Of a stretch of DNA of 64,000 nucleotides, positions 1 to 12,500 are shown piece after piece (the stretch's first letter is position 1; each line of letters opens with the position of its first letter). A program made the translations under genes and the position numbers. The notes beneath the pieces were generated by a model. It made no database searches. It was not told where the DNA came from and was given only the letters and a program-made list of their open reading frames with translations. The DNA is from Anaeromyces robustus (lineage: Eukaryota; Neocallimastigomycota; Neocallimastigomycetes; Neocallimastigales; Neocallimastigaceae): the NCBI GenBank assembly GCA_002104895.1, contig MCFG01000048.1, positions 87,501 through 151,500 of the forward strand. Reading direction: 5' to 3'.

Positions 1-252
1 AATATAATATAATATAGTTTAACAAAAAAAAGCATAATATATATAATATAATATAATTCAACAAAAAATACATAATATATATAACATAATATAATATAAT
101 ATATCATAATAAAATATTTATTAATTTTTATTTTTATCATCTTTTTTTTTTTATTATTATTATTATTTATTTATTTAATCAAAAATATTATTTATATATA
201 TTATATATAAAAAAATTTTTTTTTAACTTTTTCTTGAAAACATATATTATAG
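1..252 (+). other. Intron sequence of the first CotH gene
   Basis: A/T-only low-complexity sequence ending in a 3' splice site AG at 251-252, directly followed by an exon that aligns with exon 3 of the three complete CotH genes downstream. It is therefore the 3' part of the phase-2 intron of this gene. Exons 1 and 2 (signal peptide and N-terminal domain) should lie upstream of the window; I see no trace of them here. Confidence 0.7.
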
Positions 253-2578
253 TGAAGTTACTGAATTACCAAGTATTAAAATTAGTGTTGGTGGAAGATC
301 TACAAGAAGATATGAAAAATTAGGTTACAATATTAAAATTAAAAAAAGTAAATTATTTGATAGAAAACAATTACGTTTACGTACTGATGCTGTTGATCCT
401 TCCTTCCTTAGAGAAAAATTAGCTTATGATATTAGTAATATTCTCGAATTTCCATCCTTATCTTCTAATTATATTAAACTTTATTTCAATAAAACATTTA
501 TGGGACTTTATTTAATGAGAGATGCTTATAAATCTCAATGGATTGAAGCCACTTTTGGTGAAAAATCCACTAAACATTTATATAGTTGTGATGGTTTTGG
601 TGGTGATCCTTTCTTTAATTGTCATAATGATGATGATGAACTTAGAGATAAAGATACAACCTTTAAAAGTTTCCAAGAACGTTTAGCTAATACTAAAACT
701 AGAGAAGAATTAGAAGAATTCTTTGATGTGGATTTATTTTTAAAATTACAAGCTTTTAAATTTGTTATAGGTACTTGGGATCATCCTGCTAATGGTCATA
801 ATAAATCAATGTATTTATATCATGATGTTTCAAGAAATAAGGATAGATGGATTCCATTACTTTACGATTTTGATAATGATTTTGGAGCTTATAATCATAT
901 GCATCCAAAGAAAACATTTAAAGAATTAATTATTCAAAAAAAGAATCCAATTTTCAAATTATTAGGTATGGTGGAAGATGCTAATGAAGATGTTATTAAA
1001 TATATGGATGAATTTATGAGAAAAATAATTAATCCAAAAATTTTACTTCCTCGTATTGATGAATTAAAAGAATTTCTTGATCCATATATGAAAGAAGATC
1101 GTATTCCAGATAAAGATGGTAAACGTCCAGGTAGACTTCAAAGACCTTTCATTAGAATTGAAGATTATTTCACTTATGATGATTTTGTAAATAATTGTGA
1201 ATATACTAGTATTACTTTAAGAAAACATTTACGTGGAGATGCTGTTATTGAAGAATCTACCGTCATTGGTTTAAAACAATGGATTATTGAAAGATTCCAA
1301 TTTATTTGTGAAACTTATAAATTAGATTGTTCCTATGCTAAGGAATATTTAGGTAAATTAGATTATAAGGTTGATACTGTTGTTCATGATGAAAAAAATA
1401 AAGGTTGTCTTGATTCAGATTATGAATGTTGTGCTTATAAAAATACCGAATATCAATATTCTACAGATGTTGGTCCATGGGGTCTTCAAGATGGAGCATG
1501 GTGTCTTATGGATGAAGATCATTATATAAAGGAAGATAATTATGTTCCTAAATGTTGGTCTGAAGTTAAATTTGGTTATCCGTGTTGTAAAAATAGAGAT
1601 ACTAAAGCAGAAAAGGAAACAGGTATTTCAGGTGAATATTTAGGTAAAGAAAATGGTCAATATTGTGGTTTAGTAGATCTTCAACTTTGTAAAAGTGGTA
1701 ATATTTATAAATGTTGTAAAAAATCTTGTAAAGTTTATCGTGAAGAAGATGGTGATTATTGGAATGTTGAAAATAATGAATGGTGTTCTTTACCTTATTC
1801 TTGTTATCCAGAAATTGAAAAGAATAAAACTACCACTACTACTACAACTAAAGCTACTACAACAACCACAACTACTACAACCACTACTACCACTACTACC
1901 ACTAAACCATCTCCAACTTGTTCCGTTTTAACTCCAGGTTATCAACCATGTGGTGGTAGAAAACATAAAGATGCTTCACCATGTTGTGTTGAAGGTTATG
2001 TATGTACTTATCATAATAAAGATTTATCTGTTTGTGTTAAAGAAAATTTAACCCCAGTTATTAGAAGTACAACCACAACTACAGTAGCAACTACAACTAC
2101 AATAGCAACCACAACTACAATACCAACAACAACTACTACTACAACAACTACAACAACAACAATTGCTGCTACTCCAACTAATCAAAAATGTGCTGAAGCC
2201 TATATGCCATGTGGTGGTACAAATTATCCAGATGCCCCAAGTTGTTGTGTTAAAAATTATTCATGTAAAAAATATACACCAGAACATTTCCAATGTATTC
2301 CAAGTCATTTAATGAATGATGATGATGATAATAATGGTGGTAATAATAATAATAATAATAATAATAAAACAACAACTACTAAAACAGAAACCGAAAAAGA
2401 TATTCCAACTCATGCTGCTGAAGTGGAATGTGCTAAAGGATTCTTACCATGTGGTGGTAGTTTAATGCCAGATGCCCCAAATTGTTGTGAACCAGGTTTT
2501 TATTGTAGAATTGAAAATGAATATTTCCATCAATGTGTACCAATAGAAGAAAAAGAAAAAGAATACGAAAAATTATAA
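253..2578 (+). CDS. CotH kinase-like protein with three dockerins and three CBM1-like domains (5' partial)
   Basis: Exon 3 of a secreted CotH protein; exons 1-2 lie outside the window. The visible 774 residues read, in order: CotH domain with D-P-S-F-L-R-E-K (from about nt 395), W-D-H...G-H-N (about 777) and D-F-D-N-D-F-G (from 866); then three CBM10-type dockerin modules starting at Cys codons near 1406, 1552 and 1686, with the usual CC...WG.EN..WC pattern; then Thr-rich linkers carrying three six-Cys CBM1-like domains (C..(A/G)Y.PCGG...CC..GY.C...QC), at about 1918-2040, 2188-2300 and 2428-2540. Known of the families: Bacillus CotH is an atypical protein kinase; fungal dockerins anchor proteins to the cellulosome; CBM1 binds cellulose. 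Inference: an extracellular, cellulosome-attached kinase-like protein. It is the closest relative of the gene at 14294-18427 and has an extra Asn/Asp-rich stretch before its last CBM1-like domain. Kinase activity is not shown. Confidence 0.9.
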
Positions 2579-3016
2579 AGGGAAAGAAAAAGTGAAAATA
2601 AGTAAAAAAAAAAAAAAAAAAAAAAAAAAGTATATATAAAAAAAAATGTTAATAAAAAACAAAAAATAGATTAATTTTTTTTTTTATTTTAAAAAAAAAA
2701 AATGGATAAAAAAAAAATTAAAAGTAACAAAAAAAAAAAAAATGGATAAAAAAAAAAAAAATTAAAAGTAACAAAAAAAAAAAAAAAAAAAAAGAAATCC
2801 TTAATAGTATTTATTCAGTTTAAATTATTATTTATATATATATATATAAATATATATATATTAATTATTAATTAAAAAAAAAAAATAATAATAATAATAG
2901 TTTATTTATATAAATTAATTAAAAAAATTTTTTTCAATATTTATTATTAAAAGAATAGAATAAATAATTATTCATTCTTTACTAATTTTTTATAAATTTA
3001 TCTTTTTTAATATTTT

Positions 3017-3071
<55 letters not shown>

Positions 3072-3600
3072 TTATATTTATTAATAATAATCAATTTTTT
3101 TTTCTGAAAAAAAAAAAAAAAGAATATATATATAATGCTTATATATATTTTATTATCTTTTTTTTTTATTATATATATAAATATTCATCAGAATAATAAT
3201 AATAATAATAAAAATATAATAAAAAAAAAAAAAAAGATATAATAATTAAAAAATTATTTTTTTAAAAGAAAAAAAAAAGGACTTTTTTTAATAACCACTA
3301 CAATAAGGGAAATTAAAAAAAAAAAAAAAAAAAAAAAAAGTCAAATAAATAATGTAGTAAATATACTAAATTAAATAAATTATTATACAAAAAAAAAATA
3401 TATATATTATTATTTATATATATATTTTATTTATTTTTTAAAAGAATTTTTTTTTTTAATTATAAAATTTTTATAATCGATTTTTTTTTTTTGTAAAAAA
3501 AATAATAATAATAATATAATTACAAATATATATATTACATATTACATATTATATATTATATATTATATATTAAATATTATATATATAATTTTCATAAATT
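2579..3600. other. Convergent intergenic region with a 49-nt poly(A) run
   Basis: Lies between the 3' ends of the CotH gene (+) and the six-TM gene (-). It holds many A and T homopolymers, including an uninterrupted 49-nt A run at 3021-3069 and near-duplicate segments around 2698-2780 (ATGGATAAAAAAAA...AAAAGTAACAAAA, twice). It presumably contains both transcript ends. No gene seen. Confidence 0.6.
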
Positions 3601-4320
3601 TTATTCCTTCTTCTTATTATTTTTTTTATTAGTATTGTTTTTATTATTTGAAGAATATATTTTTGTGAGAATAAAGAAAGAAGTTGTCATAATAGCTCCA
3701 GCAAAGTTACATCCACCTGGTACATTGAAATAATCTAAAGCTAAATAAATAAAACCTATATTTACAAAAGCTGTCCAACGTGGAAGAGGAGTTTTTCCAA
3801 GAAATAAAACAATGGTTTGAGTCATATTAAATATCATATAACAAATTTGTTCAATTTGTAAAATAAATTTATGATCTTCAACAAATTTTTCTTTTAACTC
3901 AAAACCTTCTTTAGTGGCATGAAGAGTTAGGAAAAACCATGGCATAAGATTAAAAATAAAATGAAAACCTGTTGCAAGTACTGTAGCACTTATACCTCCT
4001 ACAAGCATTATTTCTGAAGCTACCTTAGAATACATATGAACATACTCGGAAATACCCATTAAACCTAATGTAATAAAAATCATAGAATTTACCCCTATTA
4101 CAGCAGAAAGAGCATAACGTTTCGTAGTGGTTCCTTCAGTCACTTGTTTAAACTTTTCATAATCCTTAAGAGCTTCCCATGTCAATATACCATTTGGTAA
4201 ATTTTCTAACATAAGATCACATATAAAACATACCGTATATCCCAAGATTCCACAAAACATTAAATATCTAGAATGACCTAATCTGTCATTATTAATAACT
4301 TTTTGTTGTTGTTGTTTCAT
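3601..4320 (-). CDS. Six-TM integral membrane protein, possibly DUF6796-like
   Basis: A single-exon frame of 239 codons (ATG at 4320-4318, stop at 3601-3603) with clearly non-repetitive protein sequence. I see about six hydrophobic segments at roughly residues 20-37, 68-92, 100-130, 155-172, 178-196 and 203-220, and a conserved-looking G-K-T-P-L-P-R-W before the fifth. Length, topology and the late P-R-W...N motif recall the uncharacterised membrane family DUF6796, known mainly from bacteria; this is from memory and needs an HMM search. The Lys/Asn-rich tail ends in K-K-K-E, which fits the KKXX ER-retrieval pattern if the C terminus is cytosolic. It has no intron, unlike the secreted-protein genes around it, and points against them. 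Bacterial origin is possible but unproven. Function unknown. Confidence 0.8.
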   Translation of the reverse strand: MKQQQQKVINNDRLGHSRYLMFCGILGYTVCFICDLMLENLPNGILTWEALKDYEKFKQVTEGTTTKRYALSAVIGVNSMIFITLGLMGISEYVHMYSKVASEIMLVGGISATVLATGFHFIFNLMPWFFLTLHATKEGFELKEKFVEDHKFILQIEQICYMIFNMTQTIVLFLGKTPLPRWTAFVNIGFIYLALDYFNVPGGCNFAGAIMTTSFFILTKIYSSNNKNNTNKKNNKKKE

Positions 4321-5227
4321 TTTTTTTTTTATTATTATTGTTTTTTTTTTTTTGTGTGTGTGTGTTTTATATTTTTAATAACTATAATATAATTATTTGT
4401 TAATTGGATATTAATATTAATATAACTTTTTGTATAATAATTTTATTTAATATCTTAAATAATGAATTATTTTGAATTAATAGTTATTTATTATATATAT
4501 ATATATTTTTTTTTTTTTTAAATATTATTTAATATTTAATATTTAATAATATATATTTAAAGAATAATTCATAATAATAATAATATTTAATTATTTATTT
4601 TTATTTTTATTATAATTTTTTTATTTTTTTTTTCTTTCAGTTTTTAAAGAAAAAAATAAACATTTAAAGAAAAATTCACTGAAAGAAAAAATAAATTTAT
4701 TTTTTTAAACATTTCTTTTTTTTTTTTTAATTTGAATTTTTAATTTAAACTTGATTATTTTAATGGATCATAATTCCGAGCGAACAATTGGAAACAAAAA
4801 TTTTATTAATTTTTACAAAATTAAAAAAAAAATAAAATTTCTGATACATTTTTTTTTACTGAATGGCAATATAACTTAAATAAAAAAAATAAAAGTATAA
4901 CCATTAATGTATATATAAAAAATATACATCCAAAGAAAGAAAGAAAGTACTATTAATCACCATCTAAAATAATATAATAAATAAAAATTCTATTGATGTT
5001 ATTGATATAAACTCTTTAAATATATTAATTATAAATAATATATATGAATATAGAATATTTATGAACATTTTTGTATTTATTATACTAAATTTTACTTCAT
5101 TTTGTTTTTTTAAATGTTCTTTTATATATATATATATATTATATTATTTTTCATATCATTCATTTTTTCATTAATATTAATATTTAATAATTTATAGAAT
5201 TTATTCTTTATGATATATTATTATTTA

Positions 5228-5266
<39 letters not shown>

Positions 5267-6079
5267 TATTAATAATTATATTTAATAATTATATTTAATA
5301 ATTTTAAAAAATTTATTTGGAATAATTAAATTAAATTAAATCTATTATTAACATTTTTTTATTAAAGTGAAAATGAAACAATATATATATATATAACTCT
5401 ATGGGTCGAATATTTTTTTATTTATTTGGTTTGACATAATTTATATTTTTAAATAAATTCATTATCATTGTTTCAATATTATTTTTTATTTATCACTATT
5501 TTTAATAAGTTTTCAGGATTACAGTCATTATTTAATTCTTTATAAAATAATTCTGTATTTTTTTTTTTTTCAAAGCTATTCATATATTGGATTATAATTT
5601 AATAGAATATATATATATAACTTTATTTTAATTAAAAAAAAGAATAACAATAATAATCAATAATTAATAGGATTTATGTATATATAAATATGTATTTAAT
5701 TAAAATAATCAGTTAAGTATTTCCTTTAATATTTAAATTTATTGGGAAACAATTTTTTGTAATTGTAATAGGATGAATCGGTATGCATTATTTAAATGTA
5801 GAAAATTATAATAAAATTATTATAAAGTTTTTATAATTATTTTTTTTAATAAGTGGTGGCAAAGAGAAAAATTAAAAAAAAAAATATTACTAATGTAAAA
5901 TTATTCAGTATTTTATAATACAAAATGTCTGGAATGTACTTACTGATAAACTAAATAAAAATATTTATATAAATATATTTATTAATTTAAAAATTATTTA
6001 TTATATTTTATAATATTTTAATATATAATATATATATATATATTTTGTATTATTCATTTCATTGATTAAATATAATGAC
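4321..6079. other. Intergenic region upstream of the minus-strand six-TM gene
   Basis: Contains the presumed promoter side of the minus-strand gene, with a short TG microsatellite at about 4353-4366, a near-palindromic stretch around 4635-4690 (CTTTCAG.../...CTGAAAG) and many AT microsatellites. A 38-codon frame at 4763-4879 starting ATGGATCATAATTCCGAGCG is noted but not supported as a gene. Confidence 0.5.
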
Positions 6080-6935
6080 AATAGATAAAGAAAAGGATTT
6101 AATTTAAATAATAATTCAGAAAAAAAAAATCTTGATGAAATAAAAGATTTTTTTTTATAAAAATAAAATAGATACTGAAAGGCTGAATTATTTTAAAGAA
6201 ATTATACATTATTTTATTGAAGAAAATGGTCCATTGGAACTTATTAATTATTTTATTGAACAACAAAACATTCATAAATAATAATAACGATTTACTTTAT
6301 TATTCGATAGAATGTAAAAAATTTTGAAGTAACTAAATTATTATTGAGACATAGAGCACAACTAAATAATATTAAGAATATTAAAATATTAATTATAAAA
6401 TGATTTTTTTATTTTAAAAATTTTTTTTTTTTTTTAAAAAAAATAATTTTTAATATGGAATTTTTATTATTATTGGTTTATTTTTTGTTTAATTATTAAA
6501 ATATTGAAAAAAAATCATAAATGATAAATATATATATATATATATCGTTATGAATTAAAAAATGATGTTTTTTAATAATACGATTATTACATTAGATTAA
6601 CCATTTTCAATTTCTCTTCTTCAATTATTTACAATTTCAAACTCATTTTCTAAAAAAAAAAAAAAAAAAAAACAACTACAAAAAAGAAAAAAAAAAGAGT
6701 CTTATAAAAAAGTACTTTATTAAAAAAAATAATTTATATGTATATTTTATTACAACTTTAAATATTATTTTATTAGATCTAATAATTATTTTACTGATGA
6801 TAATAAAGATTTCGTTGACTATTATTTAATACAATATTATTAATATATTAATTGTTTAAATTATAATGACGAAGAAAATAATCTTGATGAATCTGGTTAT
6901 ATTAGTTTTAATAATATAGAAAAAAATTTTTTTTA
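6080..6935 (+). pseudogene. Decayed coding remnants, gene unknown
   Basis: Short coding-like stretches broken by stops and frameshifts. One 36-codon frame (about 6169-6279) reads D-T-E-R-L-N-Y-F-K-E-I-I-H-Y-F-I-E-E-N-G and continues with a second E-L-I-N-Y-F-I-E-Q-Q. A second stretch (about 6773-6934) contains D-D-N-K-D-F-V-D-Y-Y and, after a stop, N-Y-N-D-E-E-N-N-L-D-E-S-G-Y. The helical, Asn/Ile-rich style recalls decayed repeat proteins of these fungi, but no family can be named. The base composition is slightly less A+T-extreme than the flanks, which is why I read it as a relic rather than chance frames. Confidence 0.3.
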
Positions 6936-7239
6936 ATTATTATTAAAGATAAAAAATTGTTTTAGTAGCTTTAATTAAATTAACATAATTTAGTTTAATA
7001 TTTTTAAAATTAATAATAAAAATAATTTAATATTAAATTTAAATATATTCAGTAAATAACAAATAACAAATAAATGTTTTTTAAAAATTATATTACATAT
7101 TTTTTTTTTAAATTTTAAATTTTTAAAAATATATATTTAAATAAAATATAATTATAATAAAATTATATTACATAATCTGCATTATTAATATTATATATTA
7201 ATAAAAATTATATTACATATTTTTTTTATATAATCATTT

Positions 7240-7843
7240 TTAATTATTGTTAATATATATTTTTTGTATCATCATTTTGTTACCAGTTTTAGAAAGTTTA
7301 TTATTCAATAATTTTAATACGTAATTAGATGAATCAATGCTTTCTTGTTCTTCAGGTTTAATAGATATTTTAAAAGTATTAAGTAAATCTAAAGCATTTT
7401 TATGTTCTTTAATAGTTTCATTTAACATTTTAATGCTTAAAAATAAGAATTCATAAGTATCCGTTTTTTCATTAATAGTAACAAAATGTGTAGCAAGTAA
7501 ATAAGCGATTTTATTTCTAACGACTTTTAAGATGTGAAATAATAAAGATACCATATTTATCATCTAAACATAAGATATATCCATTTATAACATCAGAAGA
7601 TTTAGCAATAATGTCTGGCCGATTATCATTATTTTTATCATTAATATTATCCATACCAATAACATTCTAAATTAATAATTTTAGGGATGATTTTGGAGTT
7701 ATCATATAAAGATCTATTTACTAGATTCATATGATCTAATAAGTTTACACCTTCATTAACTAAATGAATTTTACAATATATATATGATCTTTATAAGTTT
7801 TTTCATTGCAAGAAGATTTATCATTTTTAATAGCTATATCCAT
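7240..7843 (-). pseudogene. Decayed minus-strand gene, unknown family
   Basis: Reading from an ATG at 7843, coding-like sequence continues through at least three frames: M-D-I-A-I-K-N-D-K-S-S-C-N-E-K, then (new frame) V-N-E-G-V-N-L-L-D-H-M-N-L-V-N-R, then (new frame) N-R-P-D-I-I-A-K-S-S-D-V-I-N-G-Y, and finally a 107-codon frame at 7240-7563 containing L-N-E-T-I-K-E-H-K-N-A-L-D-L-L-N. The frames abut, so the simplest reading is one gene carrying several indels. It lies near another frameshifted gene (8146-8671) on the other strand with a similar Asn/Lys-rich, helical composition. I do not recognise either; the open 107-codon piece alone is not convincing as a gene. Confidence 0.4.
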
Positions 7844-8145
7844 CTTAATATGTTTTCTTTAAATATAAAAAAAAAATAATATATTTCAATTAGTTAACCT
7901 AAAAAAAATTTAATAATAATATTTTGAATATAAATAAAATTGAAATATAATTGAAATATAATTGAAATATAATTGAAAAATTATTGTAATATATTATTAT
8001 AAAAAAATAAATATTATATTATTTATACTATTTATATTATTTATATTATTTATATTATTTTTTAAATTAAATAAAGATTAATCCTAATCAAAAAAAAAAA
8101 AATTCTATTATTTATATATTATAATTATATTATAATTATATTATA

Positions 8146-8671
8146 ATGAATTTTGATGATATTATTAAATTCGAAAATAAAAGTTTTAATGAAGAAAATA
8201 ATATCAAGAAACATATAAAAAGTAATTCAGATAACAACTACAATAATAATAATAATAATAATGATATAATAGCATCTGAAACAGAAAAATTATATAATTG
8301 TATTAACAAATATAAAAATATAATTGTTAAAACTTGTGTTACAGAAAAATTATTATTCTTTTTAGATTCAATGAAAATTAAAAATGATATTAATATTGCT
8401 AATAATAGATATTATCATTTAAATTTTTACTAACAACTATATTTTAGTTCCTATTTATAATAATAAAGTCAATTTAAAAAGCCAATGTATTACCATGATT
8501 CATACTCATATTAATAAGTTTGTTCAAGATTCTTTTTATTATAGAATTAATGGTAAAGAAACTCCTGATGTAATGAATTTTTTAAATAATATTAAAATAA
8601 TAGATAAGTGTATTGAACTAGCTGTTCTAAAATATTTAAATTTTGAATGTAGCAACAAAAAATTATTATAA
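8146..8671 (+). pseudogene. Frameshifted gene, unknown helical protein
   Basis: An ATG-started frame of 95 codons (8146-8433) holds E-T-E-K-L-Y-N-C-I-N-K-Y-K-N and ends at a stop. An overlapping frame continues immediately from about 8423 to a stop at 8669-8671, containing Q-C-I-T-M-I-H-T-H-I-N-K-F-V-Q-D-S-F and I-D-K-C-I-E-L-A-V-L-K-Y-L. A single-base indel near 8420-8431 would join the two into one protein of about 175 residues, so this is a recently broken gene or a sequencing error. A short poly-Asn tract is encoded near 8240-8263. Function unknown; no domain recognised. Confidence 0.45.
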
Positions 8672-9269
8672 ATGTTTAAGAATTCAAATAATAAATTTAT
8701 TTATAATGGAATAATTAAAGATAGATTTTTTGAAAAAATCTTCATTATTTCTACTAAAAGAAAAAAAAATAAAAAATAAAAACAACTAAATAAACATAAT
8801 TATCACAGTAAAGAAATAAATATTATAATAAAAGAAATTATACAGTATAAATAATATTTATAATAGAAAATCAATTTTTATTTTTAATTATTATTTTTTT
8901 TTATAATATAAAAAATGAATAAAAATAAGAATATATATTATATAGTAAAAAAAAAATTAATGAAAAAAAAAAGTTAATCAAATATATTCAATGATTAATT
9001 GTTATAATTTCTTTAAAATATTTTAATTATAAAGAAGTTAATATAATTAATTGAATTAAATTCTATAATAAATTAATTAACCCATAGATTTTTCTAATAA
9101 TTAATTATAATATAAAATCTAAATATGAAATTTTAAAAGAAAACTAATAATAATAAATAAATAAATAATAAATAAATAAATAAATAATATAAATAAATAA
9201 ATAATATAAATAAATAAATAATTTAAATAAATAAATAATTTAAATAAATAAATAATTTAAATAAATTAA

Positions 9270-9301
<32 letters not shown>

Positions 9302-9337
9302 TAAATAAATAATAAATAAATAATAATAATAAATTAA

Positions 9338-9369
<32 letters not shown>

Positions 9370-9409
9370 TAAATAAATAATAAATAAATAATAATAATAA
9401 ATTAATAAA

Positions 9410-9441
<32 letters not shown>

Positions 9442-9467
9442 TAAATAAATAATAAATAAATAAATAA

Positions 9468-9502
<35 letters not shown>

Positions 9503-9527
9503 GTAAATAAATAAATAAATAAATTAA

Positions 9528-9562
<35 letters not shown>

Positions 9563-12500
9563 GTAAAAATAAATAAATAAATAAATAAATAATAATATAA
9601 AAAATATTTAGAAATAAATAAAAATTAACATAAAATAAACAATTTTTTAAAGGTAATTTTTTATTATTTTTGAAATAAACTTGAAAAAAACAAATTATTA
9701 TTTTTTTTCTGTATTCTCTTGTTCTGTATTTTCTTGATTTAATATTTAAATAAAGTTTTGTTGACTCATACAAAATGATAACAGTTTTTGAACACAAATG
9801 GGACAGTATTATAATTTTTAGAAAAAAGTAAAAAGTAAAAAATAAAATAAAAAAAGAAAATTAAATAAAATAAAATAAAACAATTTAGTAATAATTCAGT
9901 ATTGAAAAAAGATTCAAAATAAAAGAAAATAATAATGATGATAATAATAATAATAATGAAATTTATAATTAATAATTAATTAAAAAAAAAAAAGATGAAA
10001 CCTGACTTTCTATAAATATTTTAATATAAAATAATATATAATTAACAAATATGATAAAATATATAATATATAATATATATATTGTAGATTATATTATTTA
10101 TAATAATTGTATTTAATTATAATAAGAAAAACTGTTTTAAATATGAATAGAAAAAAAATTTTTTTTTATTATGTTAGATAGAATAGAATAGAATAGAATA
10201 GAATACTCTATGATGATGTATTATTTAATTTTATATTTTATATTTTATATTTTATATTTAACAAAAATTAAAATAATTATAAATTATAATACAGAAAATA
10301 ATTATAAAACTCAATTATAAGTTAAAAGCAATATTGAAATATTACAATATTTAAATATTTAAATATTTATATAAATTTTATATTTATCAAAAAAAATTTG
10401 TTAATTTTTTTATAATTATAGGTGATGGGTACTGATTTACTTTTTTTTAATTTTATAATATTATATAAATATATTATATATATTATAATATATTATAATA
10501 TATTATAATTATATTAAATTATTTATTTATTACATATTATCATTTATTTATTTATTTATAATTAATTATTTATCTATTATTATATTATTCATTTATTTAA
10601 TTTATTTATTTAATTTATTAATTATTTTCATAAATTTTGATTAGTAAATTTTTAGATTAAAAAAAAAAAGTTAAAATAAATGATTTGAAGTTTTTTGTTT
10701 TAAAAAATAATTATTAATAAAAAAGTTAAAATAATAATTAAATAATCAATAAATAATAATTAAATAATAATTAATAATAATTAAATACAGAATTAATTAT
10801 TAAAACTTATAATAAACCATTAAAAATCACTGTTTGTATTATTATTTAATGATTTTTATTAATTATTAATTATTATTTATTATTTACTAATTATTTACTA
10901 TTATTTATTATAATGATATTCAACAAACTATTAATTATAATAGGTTTAAAAAAATATTTCAAATTTAAATGAGTAAACCATTGATTTTAATATATAATAA
11001 AATAAAATAAAATAAAATAAAATAAAAAATAAACAAAAAAAAAAAAAAAAATAAAAAACAAATATTTTTATTTTTGACAAAACGACTGAGATTTTTAATA
11101 ATTAATTTTTATCCACTATTTTTTTTTTATTTTATTTTATAAAAAAAAATATTTAAAACAAGAGAGATTGGTTTTAATTAAAATAAATCTATTTTTTCTC
11201 TTATTTTTATTTATATTTTCTATTTGTTTTACACTATATTAATTATAAAAAATATAAAAATAAAATGAAATAAAATAATAATAAAATAATAAAAATAAAA
11301 TTAAATATAGTTGTATAATAATTAATTATAATCATTTAATTAATTGTTATATATTAACTTAATTATAATGAAAAACCAAAAGAAATTTCATAAAAAAAAA
11401 GATGAAAAGAAATTAAAATGATACATAAAACATAGAAATAAATATTATTAATTATAATGGTAAAATATTAATATTTTCTTTAACGGTTTATAATTAGTAT
11501 TATTTATATATTTATATATATTTCTTTAATTATTATTAAATAATTACTTAATATTTATAATAATAATACTTTGTAAAATATTAATATTAATTATTATAAA
11601 ATATTTTTTATTATATATTTATATATAATTATTTATTTATATTTTACTATTTAAATTTATTCTTACATACATTATATTATATTATATTATATTATATATA
11701 ATAGAATATATATATGCTTTTATATTTATTTTAATTTCAGATTTTCTAAAAACTAAAAATATTTTATTTTTATCCTATTAATCACATTATTTATTATTCA
11801 TTGGATTTACTATTATAATTTTATTATTATTATTAATATTTCTTATTATTATCATTACTTGTAATACTTAAAAATAAAATAAAATAAATAATAATTAATA
11901 ACTAATAACTAATAAATAATAAATAATAAATAATAATAATAACTAATAATAACTAATAACTAATAAATAATAATAACTAATAATAATAACTAATAATAAT
12001 AATAAAAATGAATTATTTCTCAAAAAAAAAAAAAAAAAAAAAATTAAAAAAATTTTTTAATTTATTAAAATGAAAAAATTTAATTTATCACTAAATGAAT
12101 ACTTTAACATTATTCCTAATAAAACAGAAAAATTGTTTTGAATTATTTTATTTTAATTTAACACTATCCCAAATTTAAATAAAAAAAAATTAATAACAAT
12201 AAATGATAATAATAATAAATGATTATTAATTGTTAAATTGTTATTATTATTGTTATTGTTATTATTATTATTATTGTTATTGTTGGATATTATAAAATAT
12301 TTATCAGTTTAAGAAAAATATATAATAATAATAATTAAATCTAAATAACAATAACATATATATAAATATATAAATAATATATGATTATATATAAAATATG
12401 TATTAAATATTATTTTATCTTATTTAATTTAATTTAATTTTAAAATCTTTTTCATATAACATAATCATCTTTGATATTTATATTATTTTAAATATATAAA

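Noticed and set aside
4763-4879. 38-codon frame beginning M-D-H-N-S-E-R-T-I-G-N
   Set aside because: Too short, Lys/Ile-rich after the first third, no supporting context; possibly a relic.
9145-9597. CRISPR-like array
   Set aside because: No spacers; units are simple AAAT/AAT repeats in a eukaryotic genome.
9402-9797. 131-codon minus-strand frame
   Set aside because: Mostly a translation of the AAAT array (I-Y-L-F repeats); no non-repetitive protein features.
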